A stretch of DNA of 64,000 bases from Stutzerimonas stutzeri (GCF_000952685.1 NZ_JYHV01000035.1:1-64000), one strand, 5' to 3'; positions 1 through 8,596 are shown, counted from the stretch's first letter. Translations and numbers: made by a program. The notes: generated by a model not told the origin, from the letters alone.

Positions 1-8
1 AATCAGAA

Positions 9-35
9 AGCCTCGGTTCATACCGGGGCTTTTTT
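9..35 (+). terminator. Rho-independent terminator of a gene left of the window
   Basis: An 8-bp stem (AGCCTCGG with CCGGGGCT, one G-T pair) closes a 6-nt loop and runs straight into TTTTTT at 30-35. This is a standard intrinsic terminator on the plus strand. It must serve a gene whose body lies before position 1. Confidence 0.8.
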
Positions 36-116
36 ATGGCTGCCAGACTCTCACCAGGGACTGTGTCCCAGGTTATTCGGCAAGCCTCACCCCTTCGGGG
101 CCGCGTCGACAGCGCC

Positions 117-1040
117 TCAGGCTATCTCGCGCAACCAGACCAACAGATCGGCCTGCGGGCTGCCGGGCAGCAAGGGTTGCGGCGACAGCAGGCAGTAGCG
201 CGAGCCGTCTTCGACGAACCCCAGCGGCGCGACCAATACGCCGCTGTCCAGATCGTCACGCACCAAGTGCCAGGGGCCGATAGCCACGCCCAGGCCGGCT
301 ACTGCCGCCTGCAGACTGAAGTAAAAATGATCGAAGATTTGCCCCGGCGCCTCGGGGACGCCCCGACCTGCCGCCAAGGCCCAGTCCTGCCAGGCGGACG
401 GCCGTGTGCGGGAGTGGAGGCAAGGCGCACCGGCCGGCAACGCAGCGCCATCATGCTCCAGGCGAAGCCAGATCGCCGCCTTGTCCGGGCGACAGACCGG
501 GCCAACCCGCTCTACGAACAATGGCTCGGCATGGTAACTGCCAGGCCAGAGGAAATCGTCACGACGGATCGCCAGGTCGATCCCGTCCGCGAAGGAGAAC
601 GGCCCGCCGCCAGCAACCAGATGCACCTCCATCGCCGGGTGTCTGGCCTGGAAATCGGGCCAGCGAGGAATCAGCCATCGCATTAACAACGTGGGTTCGC
701 ACGACACCACCCAGCGCCGCGCCTGGCGACCACTGGCGCGCAGTTCGCCGACAGCCTGCCGCATCAGGTCAAAGCCCCCGCTCACCGCCCGCGCCAGGGT
801 ACGCCCAGCCTCGGTCAGAAACACGCGACGGCCACGCCGCTCGAACAGCGCCACGCCCAGTTCATCTTCGAGCAGACGCACAGCGCGACTGACCGCCCCA
901 TGGGTCAGATGCAACTCATCGGCCGCGCGACTGAAATTCTCCAGACGAGCCGCGGCTTCGAAGCAACGCAGCGCCAGCAACGACGGCAAGCGCCGATCGA
1001 CGGCTAGTGAGCCTGACTCACTATGACTGTCAGAAAACAT
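117..1040 (-). CDS. LysR-family transcriptional regulator (GcvA-like)
   Basis: A 307-residue DNA-binding regulator of normal LysR length. Residues about 17-76 form the winged helix-turn-helix (RLPSLLALRCFEAAARLENF, then the SRAADELHLTHGAVSRAVR recognition region). The rest is the periplasmic-binding-like effector domain. The wording of the N-terminus resembles GcvA-type regulators. It is transcribed away from the LysE-type exporter at 1103, a pairing in which the LysR protein commonly controls the exporter. No clear Shine-Dalgarno precedes the ATG at 1040, so the start is less sure than the family. The ligand is unknown. Confidence 0.88.
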   Translation of the reverse strand: MFSDSHSESGSLAVDRRLPSLLALRCFEAAARLENFSRAADELHLTHGAVSRAVRLLEDELGVALFERRGRRVFLTEAGRTLARAVSGGFDLMRQAVGELRASGRQARRWVVSCEPTLLMRWLIPRWPDFQARHPAMEVHLVAGGGPFSFADGIDLAIRRDDFLWPGSYHAEPLFVERVGPVCRPDKAAIWLRLEHDGAALPAGAPCLHSRTRPSAWQDWALAAGRGVPEAPGQIFDHFYFSLQAAVAGLGVAIGPWHLVRDDLDSGVLVAPLGFVEDGSRYCLLSPQPLLPGSPQADLLVWLREIA

Positions 1041-1102
1041 CGTTATTCATCCGGAAAGCGCCTGGTTAGCATCCATTTTTCTGCCTACCGACAGGATACG
1101 CG

Positions 1103-1720
1103 ATGACTGAATTGATAGCCGTAGTCACAATCACGGTGTTCGCGGTGATCAGCCCGGGACCGGACTTCGCAATGGTCACACGCAACAGCCTGACGCTGTC
1201 GCGCCGCGCCGGCGTGCTGACGGCCCTGGGTATCGGCCTGGGTGTGCTGGTCCACGTCACCTACACCCTTCTGGGTGTCGGCCTGCTGATTAAGCAGTCG
1301 CTTTGGCTATTCAATGCCATCAAGCTGGTCGGCGCCGCCTACCTGATCTATCTCGGCGTGACGATGCTGCGCGCGAAGCCGAGTGGCGCACCGGCCGACG
1401 GCGCCGCACCACCACCGTCAGACTGGGGTGCATTGCGCACCGGTTTTCTGACCAATGCGCTGAACCCGAAGACCACCGTGTTCATCGTCAGCCTGTTCAT
1501 TCAGGTGGTGCGTCCCGATACGCCACTGGCGGTGCAGATCGGCTATGGCGCTTTCATCTCGATGGCGCACATGGCTTGGTTCGGATTGGTCGCGCTGTGC
1601 TTTTCAGCCGGCGTCGTGCGTGAGCGTCTTCTGGCCGTCCGCCATTGGATAGACCGTTTGTTCGGCGGGCTGCTGGTCGCTTTCGGGGTGCTGCTGGCAG
1701 CCGCTCGCGGGACGTACTGA
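1103..1720 (+). CDS. LysE/RhtB-family amino-acid exporter
   Basis: A 205-residue inner-membrane protein with about six hydrophobic segments. Near residues 16-25 it has the family signature ISPGPDFAMV. LysE/RhtB proteins export amino acids or related metabolites. The length is typical. It lies 62 bp from, and divergent to, the LysR gene, which suggests local regulation. The substrate cannot be read from the sequence. Confidence 0.9.
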   Translation: MTELIAVVTITVFAVISPGPDFAMVTRNSLTLSRRAGVLTALGIGLGVLVHVTYTLLGVGLLIKQSLWLFNAIKLVGAAYLIYLGVTMLRAKPSGAPADGAAPPPSDWGALRTGFLTNALNPKTTVFIVSLFIQVVRPDTPLAVQIGYGAFISMAHMAWFGLVALCFSAGVVRERLLAVRHWIDRLFGGLLVAFGVLLAAARGTY

Positions 1721-1779
1721 CCGCGCACGCCGCCCGCGTCGACGGTGTGTGCGAGACCAAGGCTGTCGGCCAGAAACAA

Positions 1780-1805
1780 AAACGCCCCGCATGAGCGGGG
1801 CGTTT
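1780..1805. terminator. Bidirectional terminator between lysE-like gene and fkp gene
   Basis: A perfect 11-bp stem (AAACGCCCCGC / GCGGGGCGTTT) with a 4-nt loop at 1791-1794. On the minus strand it ends in GTTTTTGTTT, so it best serves the FKBP gene. On the plus strand the T run is short. Confidence 0.85.
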
Positions 1806-1821
1806 CGATACTACAGAGCGA

Positions 1822-2589
1822 TTACTGCTTGGCAGGCTCTTCGGCAGCTTCTTCAGCAGCCTCAGGCTCGGCTTCAGCAGCCGGAGCCGCTTCGTTTTCT
1901 TCGCCCTTGATGCCCAACAGCTCCAGGTCAAAGACCAGAACCGAGTTGGCGGGGATCAGCGGGCTTGGGCTCTGCTCGCCATAGGCCAGCTCACTCGGGA
2001 TGTACAGCTTGTATTTCTCGCCGACGTGCATCAGCTGCAGGCCTTCGACCCAACCCGGAATCACACCGCCGACCGGCAGATCGATCGGGGTGCCGCGCTT
2101 GATCGAGCTATCGAAGACGGTGCCATCGGTCAGGCTGCCTTCATAGTGGACGGTAACGACATCGTCCGGACCCGGTTGCGGGCCGTCAGCCGACTTGACC
2201 ACCTCATACTGCAGACCAGACTCGGTGGTCTTCACGCCGTCACGCTTGGCGTTGTCTTCGAGGAATTTCTTGCCCTTCGCCGCGGCTTCCTTATTCATCT
2301 CGACCAAGCGCTCTTCGGCGCGCGCCTGCAGAGCGGAGAAGGCCTCCATCAGCTGTTCGTCGGTCAGCTTCTGCTCTTTCTTGCCAATGGCATCGTCGAT
2401 ACCCTGCGCAACCGCATTCGAATCGAGATCAGCCATGCCTTCCTGAGCCAGGCTCTTGCCCATGTTCAGTCCGATACCGTAGGACGCTTTTTGAGCCGGA
2501 GTATCCAGCTTGACGCTGGTTTCTGAATCACAGCCCGCCAGGACCAGGCCAATCAGGGCTATCGCAGACGCCAAACGTTGATGTCTCAT
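1822..2589 (-). CDS. FKBP-type peptidyl-prolyl isomerase, lipoprotein (FkpA/Mip-like)
   Basis: A 255-residue envelope protein. The N-terminus is a lipoprotein signal with lipobox LAGC (Cys about residue 20). A helical Mip/FkpA dimerisation domain follows (about 28-110), then a C-terminal FKBP domain (about 120-230) with VTVHYEGSLTDGTVFDSS and GVIPGWVEGLQLM. FKBPs catalyse prolyl cis-trans isomerisation and chaperone periplasmic proteins. The last 25 residues are a low-complexity Ala/Glu tail ending in EEPAKQ, which is unusual for FkpA. It appears to be a single-gene unit ending at the hairpin at 1780-1805. Confidence 0.92.
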   Translation of the reverse strand: MRHQRLASAIALIGLVLAGCDSETSVKLDTPAQKASYGIGLNMGKSLAQEGMADLDSNAVAQGIDDAIGKKEQKLTDEQLMEAFSALQARAEERLVEMNKEAAAKGKKFLEDNAKRDGVKTTESGLQYEVVKSADGPQPGPDDVVTVHYEGSLTDGTVFDSSIKRGTPIDLPVGGVIPGWVEGLQLMHVGEKYKLYIPSELAYGEQSPSPLIPANSVLVFDLELLGIKGEENEAAPAAEAEPEAAEEAAEEPAKQ

Positions 2590-2760
2590 TCTGTTTCCTT
2601 AAATACGCTTGAAGGGGTGAAGCAAATCGATTGCCGGAGCTTAACAGTCACCCCCAGCAGTGGCTACCGAGCGGACCGAGGTAATAGGTAAAGACAATGC
2701 AAAGTACGGAAGTGCCGCACGAAACGTGCAAACAGGAAGAAACTCAAATTGAAGGCGAAA

Positions 2761-2788
2761 AAAAAAGCGACCTTAAGGTCGCTTTTTT
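2761..2788 (-). terminator. Terminator of the tRNA transcript
   Basis: The 16-base perfect palindrome GCGACCTTAAGGTCGC (2767-2782) is flanked by A6 (2761-2766) and T6 (2783-2788), so it can terminate on either strand. It lies just past the 3' end of tRNA-Asp on the minus strand and probably ends the tRNA-Val/tRNA-Asp transcript. Confidence 0.85.
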
Positions 2789-2827
2789 CGAGCTATCAAG
2801 GCGTTCAGTGGTCCTTGATGGCGAATA

Positions 2828-2904
2828 TGGCGCAGCGGACGGGACTCGAACCCGCGACCCCCGGCGTGACAGGCCGGTATTCTAACCGACTGAACTACCG
2901 CTGC
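2828..2904 (-). tRNA. tRNA-Asp (GUC)
   Basis: Reading the minus strand, the acceptor arms are GCAGCGG (2898-2904) and CCGCTGC (2832-2838). The D-loop is TAGTTCAGTCGGTTAGAAT, the anticodon loop CCTGTCACG gives GTC, and the T-loop is GGTTCGAGTCC. There is a G discriminator and an encoded CCA (2828-2830). The length is 77 nt. It is the second tRNA of the transcript that starts with tRNA-Val. Confidence 0.97.
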
Positions 2905-2917
2905 GCTAAACCTCGAG

Positions 2918-2993
2918 TGGTGGGTGATGACGGGATCGAACCGCCGACCCTCTGCTTGTAAGGCAGATGCTCTCCCAGCTGAGCTAATCACCC
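2918..2993 (-). tRNA. tRNA-Val (UAC)
   Basis: On the minus strand the acceptor arms GGGTGAT / ATCACCC (2987-2993 and 2922-2928) pair perfectly. The anticodon loop CCTTACAAG gives TAC. The T-arm is GTCGGCGGTTCGATCCCG, with discriminator A and encoded CCA. The length is 76 nt. It lies 13 bp upstream of tRNA-Asp on the same strand, so the two are almost certainly co-transcribed. Confidence 0.97.
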
Positions 2994-3015
2994 GTTTGCT
3001 CTCGAAGTGGGGCGC

Positions 3016-3044
3016 ATTCTAGAGAGGGTTCCTGACCTTGGCAA
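3016..3044 (-). promoter_or_regulatory. Sigma-70 promoter of the tRNA-Val/tRNA-Asp operon
   Basis: On the minus strand TTGCCA (3039-3044) and TAGAAT (3016-3021) are separated by exactly 17 bp, and the -10 is followed by a GCGCCCC discriminator. A near-consensus promoter with a GC-rich discriminator is typical of stringently controlled stable RNA genes. Transcription would start about 15 bp before tRNA-Val. Confidence 0.8.
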
Positions 3045-3208
3045 GCCCCTTTTGAAAAAAAAATTGAAGAACTTACAAAGACTTAGGAACCCCTCTGTTT
3101 ATTGGCCGTTTTTGCGGTTTCCATCGGCATTGCGGCTCGGCAGGGTTGGCCTGGCTTGCCGGGACGGGAATAATGCGCCCTTTGCTTTTACCGGAGTTTC
3201 AAATCGCC

Positions 3209-4129
3209 ATGTGGTTTCGTAATCTGCTCGTCTACCGTCTCACCCAGAACGTGCCTTTCGATGTCGAGACACTTGAAGCCGCATTGGCCGCCAAGCCCGC
3301 CCGCCCCTGCGCCAGTCAGGAACTGAGCACCTACGGATTCGTTGCGCCTTTCGGCAAGGGCGAAGATGCCCCGCTGGTGCATGCCAGCCAGGGCTTTCTG
3401 CTGATTTCCACGCGCAAGGAAGAGCGCATTCTGCCCGGCAGCGTGGTCAAGGACGCTCTGAAGGAAAAGGTCGACGAGATCGAAAACGAGCAGATGCGTA
3501 AGGTCTACAAGAAAGAACGTGACCAGCTCAAGGACGACATCATTCAGGCCTTCCTGCCCCGCGCCTTCATCCGTAAGTCCGGTACCTTCGCCGCCATCGC
3601 GCCCGAACAGGGGCTGATCCTGGTCGACTCGTCCAGTCCCAAGCGCGCCGAAGACTTGCTGTCGACGCTGCGTGAAGCCATCGGCTCGCTGCCAGTGCGT
3701 CCGCTGACGGTGAAAATCGCTCCATCGGCCACGATGACCGACTGGGTCAAGACGCAGAAAGCGGCAGATGACTTCTTCGTCCTCGACGAGTGCGAGCTGC
3801 GCGATACCCATGAAGATGGCGGTGTGGTGCGCTGCAAGCGCCAGGACCTGACCAGCGACGAGATCCAGCAGCATCTGGAAGTCGGCAAGCAGGTCACTCA
3901 GCTGTCGCTGGGCTGGCAGGACAAGCTGTCCTTCGTGCTCGACGACAAGCTGGTGATCAAGCGCCTGCGTTTCGAAGAGCTGCTGCAGGACCAGGCCGAG
4001 CAGGACGGCGGCGACGACGACCTCGGCCAGCAGGACGCCAGCTTCCTGCTGATGATGCTGACCTTCAAGGAGTTCCTGCCCGCGCTATTCGAAGCCCTGG
4101 GTGGTGAGGAGATCCCACAGGGCATCTAA
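3209..4129 (+). CDS. rdgC: Recombination-associated protein RdgC
   Basis: A 306-residue nucleoid-associated, ring-shaped DNA-binding protein that restrains RecA. The ATG at 3209 was chosen because the protein then opens [11 protein letters not shown], like RdgC of other gammaproteobacteria. A GGAG lies upstream at 3193-3196. The open frame runs further upstream to 3146, but those residues have no family counterpart. The full-length match includes the C-terminal [19 protein letters not shown]. It has its own upstream region. A stable hairpin without a T run (4139-4160) follows the stop. Confidence 0.93.
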   Translation: MWFRNLLVYRLTQNVPFDVETLEAALAAKPARPCASQELSTYGFVAPFGKGEDAPLVHASQGFLLISTRKEERILPGSVVKDALKEKVDEIENEQMRKVYKKERDQLKDDIIQAFLPRAFIRKSGTFAAIAPEQGLILVDSSSPKRAEDLLSTLREAIGSLPVRPLTVKIAPSATMTDWVKTQKAADDFFVLDECELRDTHEDGGVVRCKRQDLTSDEIQQHLEVGKQVTQLSLGWQDKLSFVLDDKLVIKRLRFEELLQDQAEQDGGDDDLGQQDASFLLMMLTFKEFLPALFEALGGEEIPQGI

Positions 4130-4189
4130 ACTGCCCTGGCCGTCAGCCCCGGCTGACGGCACCCACTCCATAACTACAAGGTAAGCCCG

Positions 4190-5134
4190 ATGCGTGCCCT
4201 CGCCGCCCTCAGCCGCTTTGTCGGCAACACCTTCGCCCTCTGGGTCCTGCTGTTCGCCATTCTCGCCTTCTTCCAGCCCAGCTGGTTCCTTCCCGCCACC
4301 GCCTGGATCGTCCCGCTGCTGGGGCTGATCATGTTCGGCATGGGTCTGACGCTTAAAACGGCTGATTTCGCCGAGGTTGCGCGTCGGCCGCTGTGGGTGG
4401 CATTGGGTGTCGGGGCGCAATTTCTGATCATGCCCGCCCTCGCCTGGCTACTCTGCCAACTGCTGGGGTTGCCGGCGGAAATTGCGGTTGGCGTGATCCT
4501 GGTGGGCTGTTGCCCGGGCGGTACCGCGTCCAACGTGATCGCCTGGTTCTCGCGGGGTGACGTCGCGCTCTCGGTGGCGATCACCGCCGTCACCACCCTG
4601 CTCGCCCCGCTGGTCACGCCCGCATTGATCTGGCTGCTGGCTTCGGCCTGGCTACCGGTCAATTTCGGCGCCCTGTTCATGTCCATCGTACAGATCGTGC
4701 TGGTGCCGATCGCCCTCGGCCTGATCGCCCGCCGCCTACTGGGCAATCGGGTGCATCAGGTGGTCGATATCCTGCCGCTGGTTTCGGTGGTGAGCATCGT
4801 GATCATCGTGGCCGCCGTGGTCGCGGCCAGCCAGGCAAAGATCGCCGAATCCGGCTTGCTGATCATGGCCGTGGTGATATTGCATAACAGCCTGGGGCTC
4901 GGCATCGGCTACCTCGTCGGGCGCCTGTTCGGCCTACCGCTGGCGCAGCGCAAGACACTGTCGATCGAAGTCGGCATGCAGAACTCGGGGCTCGGCGCAG
5001 CCCTGGCCAGTGCGCATTTCTCGCCGTTGGCGGCCGTGCCAAGCGCGTTGTTCAGCGTCTGGCACAATCTGTCCGGTGCGCTGCTGGCGACGGTCTATCG
5101 GCGGATGAAGGATAAAGGCTCCGACGCGTCCTGA
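4190..5134 (+). CDS. Bile acid:sodium symporter (BASS) family transporter
   Basis: A 314-residue inner-membrane protein with about nine or ten transmembrane helices and the BASS family wording GCCPGGTASNVIAWFSRGDV and VEVGMQNSGLG (here SIEVGMQNSGLGAALA). BASS proteins couple sodium to uptake of organic anions such as bile acids, pantoate or 2-keto acids. The bacterial substrate is usually unknown. AAGG at 4178 is a plausible ribosome site. The gene stands alone between rdgC and gdx. A GC hairpin (GTCCGGGC/GCCCGGAC, 5148-5168) may end it. Confidence 0.9.
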   Translation: MRALAALSRFVGNTFALWVLLFAILAFFQPSWFLPATAWIVPLLGLIMFGMGLTLKTADFAEVARRPLWVALGVGAQFLIMPALAWLLCQLLGLPAEIAVGVILVGCCPGGTASNVIAWFSRGDVALSVAITAVTTLLAPLVTPALIWLLASAWLPVNFGALFMSIVQIVLVPIALGLIARRLLGNRVHQVVDILPLVSVVSIVIIVAAVVAASQAKIAESGLLIMAVVILHNSLGLGIGYLVGRLFGLPLAQRKTLSIEVGMQNSGLGAALASAHFSPLAAVPSALFSVWHNLSGALLATVYRRMKDKGSDAS

Positions 5135-5189
5135 TACGCGTCTACCGGTCCGGGCCTCTTGCCCGGACTGTCTCGTTGTGCAAAATAGC

Positions 5190-5240
5190 GCCTGCTGAGG
5201 ACGACCTCAGGCGGCATCAACTCACCGGGGACGGCCCCAC
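5190..5240 (+). promoter_or_regulatory. Guanidine-II (mini-ykkC) riboswitch
   Basis: Two short hairpins each carry the ACGR tetraloop that defines this class. P1 is CTGAGG-ACGA-CCTCAG (5195-5210), extended below by GCC/GGC. P2 is GGGG-ACGG-CCCC (5227-5238). They are 16 nt apart and lie 30 nt before the ATG of a Gdx/SugE exporter, the classic target. Guanidinium binding joins the two loops and frees the ribosome site (CGAGGTG, 5258-5264). Both loops and both stems are perfect. Confidence 0.9.
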
Positions 5241-5267
5241 CCAATTTACCGTCCTATCGAGGTGCGC

Positions 5268-5582
5268 ATGTCCTGGATCATCCTGTTTTTTGCCGGCCTG
5301 TTCGAAATCGGCTGGGCCGTCGGACTGAAGTTCACCGATGGCTTCAGTCGCCCGCTTCCCACCCTGCTTACCGTTGCTGCGATGGCTGCCAGCCTTGGCC
5401 TGCTAGGGCTGGCCATGAAGGAGTTGCCGCTGGGCACCGCCTACGCCGTCTGGACCGGGGTAGGTGCCGTGGGGACTGTGATCGCCGGAATCATATTGTT
5501 CGGCGAATCGATGAGCCTGTTTCGTCTGGGCAGTGTGCTGCTGATCTGCATCGGTTTGCTTGGTCTGAAGCTCAGCCACTGA
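5268..5582 (+). CDS. gdx: Guanidinium exporter Gdx (SugE-type SMR protein)
   Basis: A 104-residue small multidrug resistance protein with four transmembrane helices and the Gdx signature. It has [17 protein letters not shown], with the central Glu near residue 13 that carries the proton/guanidinium coupling, and [17 protein letters not shown] in helix 3. It exports guanidinium in exchange for protons. The ATG at 5268 was chosen over a GTG at 5262 because it gives the family start MSWIILFF and correct spacing from CGAGGTG. It is controlled by the guanidine-II riboswitch directly upstream. Confidence 0.94.
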   Translation: MSWIILFFAGLFEIGWAVGLKFTDGFSRPLPTLLTVAAMAASLGLLGLAMKELPLGTAYAVWTGVGAVGTVIAGIILFGESMSLFRLGSVLLICIGLLGLKLSH

Positions 5583-5625
5583 AGTCGCCGCGGCAGCCGG
5601 TCGAGCGCCAGCTGCCGTGGTGCCG

Positions 5626-6741
5626 TCAGCCAAACAGCGCCGGCTCTCGATAACGCCGAGCACAGGCCTGACCATCTGCGCGGAACAGGTGGCACTTGTC
5701 GGCCAACAGGCCTGTCGCGTAGACCTGACCCACCGCAACACGACGATTGCCATCGCTGGCGACCGCGACCATTTCGTCCACGCCTTCGAAGTTCAGATGC
5801 AGGAGGTTGTGGTCACCGAGTCGCTCGGCGACCGCAATCTCGCCATTGAAGACGAAGTCAGCCCTATCGGCATCGACGAAATGCTCAGGACGAATGCCTA
5901 GGGTCACGGCATCGCCAGGGCTGACCTGGCTGCCATCCACCGGCAATCGCAACGCGCTGCCACCCGGCATCGTCACCTCCACCGAATCGGCGTCCGCTCG
6001 CAGCACGCTCACCGGCAGAAAATTCATTTGTGGCGAGCCGATGAAGCCGGCCACGAACTGGTTGCTCGGGTAGTGATACAGCTCCAGCGGCGGCCCGACC
6101 TGGGCGATGCGCCCAGCATTGAGCACGACGATCTTGTCGGCCAGAGTCATGGCCTCGACCTGATCATGGGTCACGTAGATCATGGTCGCCTTGAGGCGCT
6201 GATGCAGGCGCGAGATTTCGATGCGCATCTGCACGCGGAGAAAGGCATCGAGGTTCGACAATGGCTCGTCGAAGAGAAACACCTTGGGTTCGCGCACCAT
6301 GGTCCGGCCGATCGCCACGCGCTGGCGCTGCCCACCGGAGAGATCCTTGGGCTTGCGGTCGAGCATTTGGTCGAGCTGCAGGATCTTCGCCACCGAGTCC
6401 ACTCGGCGACGAATCTCGCCTTTGTCGATCTTCGCCAGTTTCAGGCCGAACGCCATGTTTTCCGCGACACTCATGTGCGGATAAAGCGCGTAGGACTGAA
6501 ACACCATCCCCACCGAGCGATCCATCGGCGGCAGTTCGTTGACCCGTTCGCCGTCGATCTGCAGCTCGCCGTCAGTGATGTCCTCGAGGCCAGCAATCAG
6601 CCGCAGCAGGGTCGACTTGCCGCAGCCGGACGGGCCGACGAACACCACGAACTCACCATCAGCGATATCCAGATTGATACCGCAGGTGATGGGCACCTCG
6701 TCGTAGCTCTTGCAGATATTCCGCAGGGTTACGCTGGCCAT
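5626..6741 (-). CDS. malK: Maltose/maltodextrin ABC transporter ATPase MalK
   Basis: A 371-residue ATPase that powers MalFG. It has Walker [10 protein letters not shown] (36-44), a Q-loop in [11 protein letters not shown], signature LSGGQRQR (134-141), Walker B FLFDEP (155-160) and the switch His192. A C-terminal MalK-type regulatory domain starts at about residue 235 ([19 protein letters not shown]). It lies 104 bp downstream of the alpha-glucosidase gene on the same strand and away from malEFG, unlike in E. coli. On the mRNA the ribosome site and ATG are separated by AACAACAA (6744-6751), a Crc/Hfq-type CA motif that suggests catabolite repression of translation. Confidence 0.93.
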   Translation of the reverse strand: MASVTLRNICKSYDEVPITCGINLDIADGEFVVFVGPSGCGKSTLLRLIAGLEDITDGELQIDGERVNELPPMDRSVGMVFQSYALYPHMSVAENMAFGLKLAKIDKGEIRRRVDSVAKILQLDQMLDRKPKDLSGGQRQRVAIGRTMVREPKVFLFDEPLSNLDAFLRVQMRIEISRLHQRLKATMIYVTHDQVEAMTLADKIVVLNAGRIAQVGPPLELYHYPSNQFVAGFIGSPQMNFLPVSVLRADADSVEVTMPGGSALRLPVDGSQVSPGDAVTLGIRPEHFVDADRADFVFNGEIAVAERLGDHNLLHLNFEGVDEMVAVASDGNRRVAVGQVYATGLLADKCHLFRADGQACARRYREPALFG

Positions 6742-6743
6742 TA

Positions 6744-6751
6744 TTGTTGTT
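6744..6751 (-). promoter_or_regulatory. Crc/Hfq-type CA motif at malK start
   Basis: On the minus strand AACAACAA fits the AANAANAA consensus bound by Hfq with Crc in Pseudomonas. It sits between AGGAG and the ATG, where bound Hfq would block translation. It is called from motif and position only. Confidence 0.55.
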
Positions 6752-6765
6752 CTCCTTCAAAACAG

Positions 6766-6787
6766 TCGCTGCGATGCATCGCAGCGA
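6766..6787. repeat. 22-bp perfect palindrome between alpha-glucosidase gene and malK
   Basis: The sequence TCGCTGCGATG followed by its exact reverse complement spans 6766-6787 in the 104-bp gap. On the mRNA it could fold as a hairpin followed by a short T4, and as DNA it could be an operator for a dimeric regulator. It does not resemble the MalT-like boxes of the other mal promoters. Confidence 0.6.
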
Positions 6788-6845
6788 GCGAAGCGGGCGA
6801 CAGCCGGACAAAACGAAACCTTAGCCTCGTCTCGATCCGGACAGC

Positions 6846-8465
6846 TCAGCCGAGCCGGCGGGCAAATCCGAATCCGTGCGCAGGCAAGTGTACGCCGTGG
6901 CCGTCGAAGACTGCCGATGCCGAGGGCACGTCGAGCCCTTCGACCGGAGCCGACAGGTCAAAGTGCCGTCCACTGTCACCCATGTTGAACAGACACACCC
7001 ATACCTCGTCACCCAGGCGGCGTTCGTACACCAGCAACGCGTCGTCGTGGTAAACGGTGCGCATGCTGCCTTCGATCAACAGACGCTGATCCTGGCGCCA
7101 GGCGAGGAAGCGGCGATAGATGTTGAGCATCGAGCTCGGCTCCGGCTCCTGAGCGGCCACCGACAGGGGCAGGTGCTTGTCGGCCAGCGGCAACCAGGGT
7201 TGCTCCCGGCTGAAACCACCGTGCGGGTCCTGATCATGCCAAGGCATCGGCGTACGGCAGCCGTCGCGGCCTTTGAACTCCGGCCAGAAGCGGATGCCGT
7301 AAGGGTCCACCAGTTGCTCGAACTGCAGCTCGGCTTCGTCCAGGCCCAACTCCTCGCCCTGATAAAGGCACACGCTACCGCGCATGCTCAACAGCATCGC
7401 CATGAACATCCGCCCGCGCGCATGATCCGGCTGGTTGGCCAGCGCCCAGCGACTCATCACGCGCACCACATCGTGGTTACCGATCGACCAGCAGGGCCAG
7501 CCATCGACCAGCTCGCGCTCCACACAATCGATGGTGTGCCGCAGGAAGCCTGGGCTGCACTGCTCGGTGAGCAGGTCGAAAGAATAGGCCATATGCAGCG
7601 TGTCGCTGCCGCCGGTGTAGGCGGCCATGGTCCGCAGCGAGTGATCGCAGCCGATCTCGGCCACCGTGGCGCTGCCCGGATAGCGCTCGAGCAGCTGGCG
7701 AATACGCCGCAGGAAGTCGAGGTTTTCCGGCTGAGTCTTGTCGTAGATGTGCTTCTGGAACGCGTAGGGGTTGTCGGCGCGCACGCCGATGCTGCCTTCG
7801 CGAATGTCGTGGTTTGGCGGATTGTCGCGCAGCTCGCGGTCGTGAAAATAGAAGTTCGCCGCGTCCAGGCGAAAGCCGTCGACGCCCAGTTTCAGCCAGA
7901 ACTCCATGTCGTCGAGCAACTGCTGCTGCACCGCTTCGCAATGAAAGTTGAGGTCCGGCTGGCTGGAAAGAAAGTTGTGCAGGTAGTACTGCTTGCGGCG
8001 ACTATCCCAGGTCCAGGCCGGACCACCGAACACCGAGAGCCAGTTGTTGGGCACGGTGCCGTCATCCTTCGGGTCAGCCCAGACGTACCAGTCGGCCTTG
8101 GCGTTGTCGCGGCTGGAGCGGCTTTCCATGAACCAGGCGTGCTGATCGGATGAATGATTGAGGACCTGATCGATGAGGATGCGAATGCCACGCGCATGGG
8201 CGACCTCGACGACCCGTTTGAAATCCTCCAGCGTGCCGAACAGCGGATCCACACCGCGATAGTCGGACACGTCATAACCGAAGTCCTTCATCGGCGAGGT
8301 GAAGAACGGCGATAGCCAGATGGCGTCGACATTGAGGCTGGCGATGTAGTCGATCTTCTCGACTACACCGAGCAGATCGCCAACCCCGTCGCCGTTGCTG
8401 TCATAGAAGCTGCGCGGGTAAACCTGATAAATGACGCCGCCGCGCCACCAGTCGTTGCGATTCAT
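6846..8465 (-). CDS. Alpha-glucosidase, GH13 (oligo-1,6-glucosidase-like)
   Basis: A 539-residue cytoplasmic GH13 enzyme without signal peptide. It hydrolyses imported maltodextrins or isomaltose from the non-reducing end. The conserved regions are DQVLNH (99-104), DGFRLDAANF with nucleophile Asp201, VAEIGCD with acid/base Glu270 and IGNHD with Asp332. QPDLN (169-173) is the marker of the oligo-1,6-glucosidase/alpha-glucosidase subfamily. The ATG at 8465 starts the protein at MNRNDWW, as in the family. An in-frame upstream ATG at 8495 would add only unconserved residues. It is divergent from the curlin-repeat gene and followed by malK. Confidence 0.92.
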   Translation of the reverse strand: MNRNDWWRGGVIYQVYPRSFYDSNGDGVGDLLGVVEKIDYIASLNVDAIWLSPFFTSPMKDFGYDVSDYRGVDPLFGTLEDFKRVVEVAHARGIRILIDQVLNHSSDQHAWFMESRSSRDNAKADWYVWADPKDDGTVPNNWLSVFGGPAWTWDSRRKQYYLHNFLSSQPDLNFHCEAVQQQLLDDMEFWLKLGVDGFRLDAANFYFHDRELRDNPPNHDIREGSIGVRADNPYAFQKHIYDKTQPENLDFLRRIRQLLERYPGSATVAEIGCDHSLRTMAAYTGGSDTLHMAYSFDLLTEQCSPGFLRHTIDCVERELVDGWPCWSIGNHDVVRVMSRWALANQPDHARGRMFMAMLLSMRGSVCLYQGEELGLDEAELQFEQLVDPYGIRFWPEFKGRDGCRTPMPWHDQDPHGGFSREQPWLPLADKHLPLSVAAQEPEPSSMLNIYRRFLAWRQDQRLLIEGSMRTVYHDDALLVYERRLGDEVWVCLFNMGDSGRHFDLSAPVEGLDVPSASAVFDGHGVHLPAHGFGFARRLG

Positions 8466-8527
8466 ACAACCAACCTTCGATGTTTGGGGGAACACGCCGC
8501 CACTTTAGGTGCGGCAACCCGTCGCAA

Positions 8528-8536
8528 CATCCTCCC
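8528..8536 (-). promoter_or_regulatory. MalT-core-like box upstream of alpha-glucosidase gene
   Basis: Minus-strand GGGAGGATG contains GGAGGA, which fits the core of the E. coli MalT box GGGGA(T/G)GAGG. It lies 63 bp before the ATG at 8465. The same nonamer occurs in the other two mal divergent promoters (17401 and 41085). Confidence 0.55.
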
Positions 8537-8550
8537 GCCCCTGCATTAGC

Positions 8551-8596
8551 GAGGCGTATGAAGCGGGCGTAGAGACGGACCGATCAGGGGGCGTAG
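8551..8596 (+). promoter_or_regulatory. Tandem GGGCGTAG boxes upstream of curlin-repeat gene
   Basis: The plus strand carries GAGGCGTA-N6-GGGCGTAG (8551-8572), two copies of GGCGTA exactly 13 bp apart, and another GGGCGTAG at 8589-8596. The same 22-bp arrangement with 13-bp spacing stands before malS and in both orientations before amyP/lamB. It is probably the site of a shared mal regulator. It is oriented toward the curlin-repeat gene, whose ATG is 256 bp away. Confidence 0.6.

Noticed and set aside
4139-4160. Perfect 10-bp inverted repeat after rdgC as a terminator
   Set aside because: The loop would be only 2 nt (or 4 nt with a shorter stem) and no T run follows. It is possible mRNA structure but not supported as a terminator.
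6028-8153. Long plus-strand open frames antisense to malK and the alpha-glucosidase gene (up to 425 residues)
   Set aside because: They mirror strong minus-strand genes with complete catalytic motifs. High GC makes such shadow frames common, and their products show no domain or signal.
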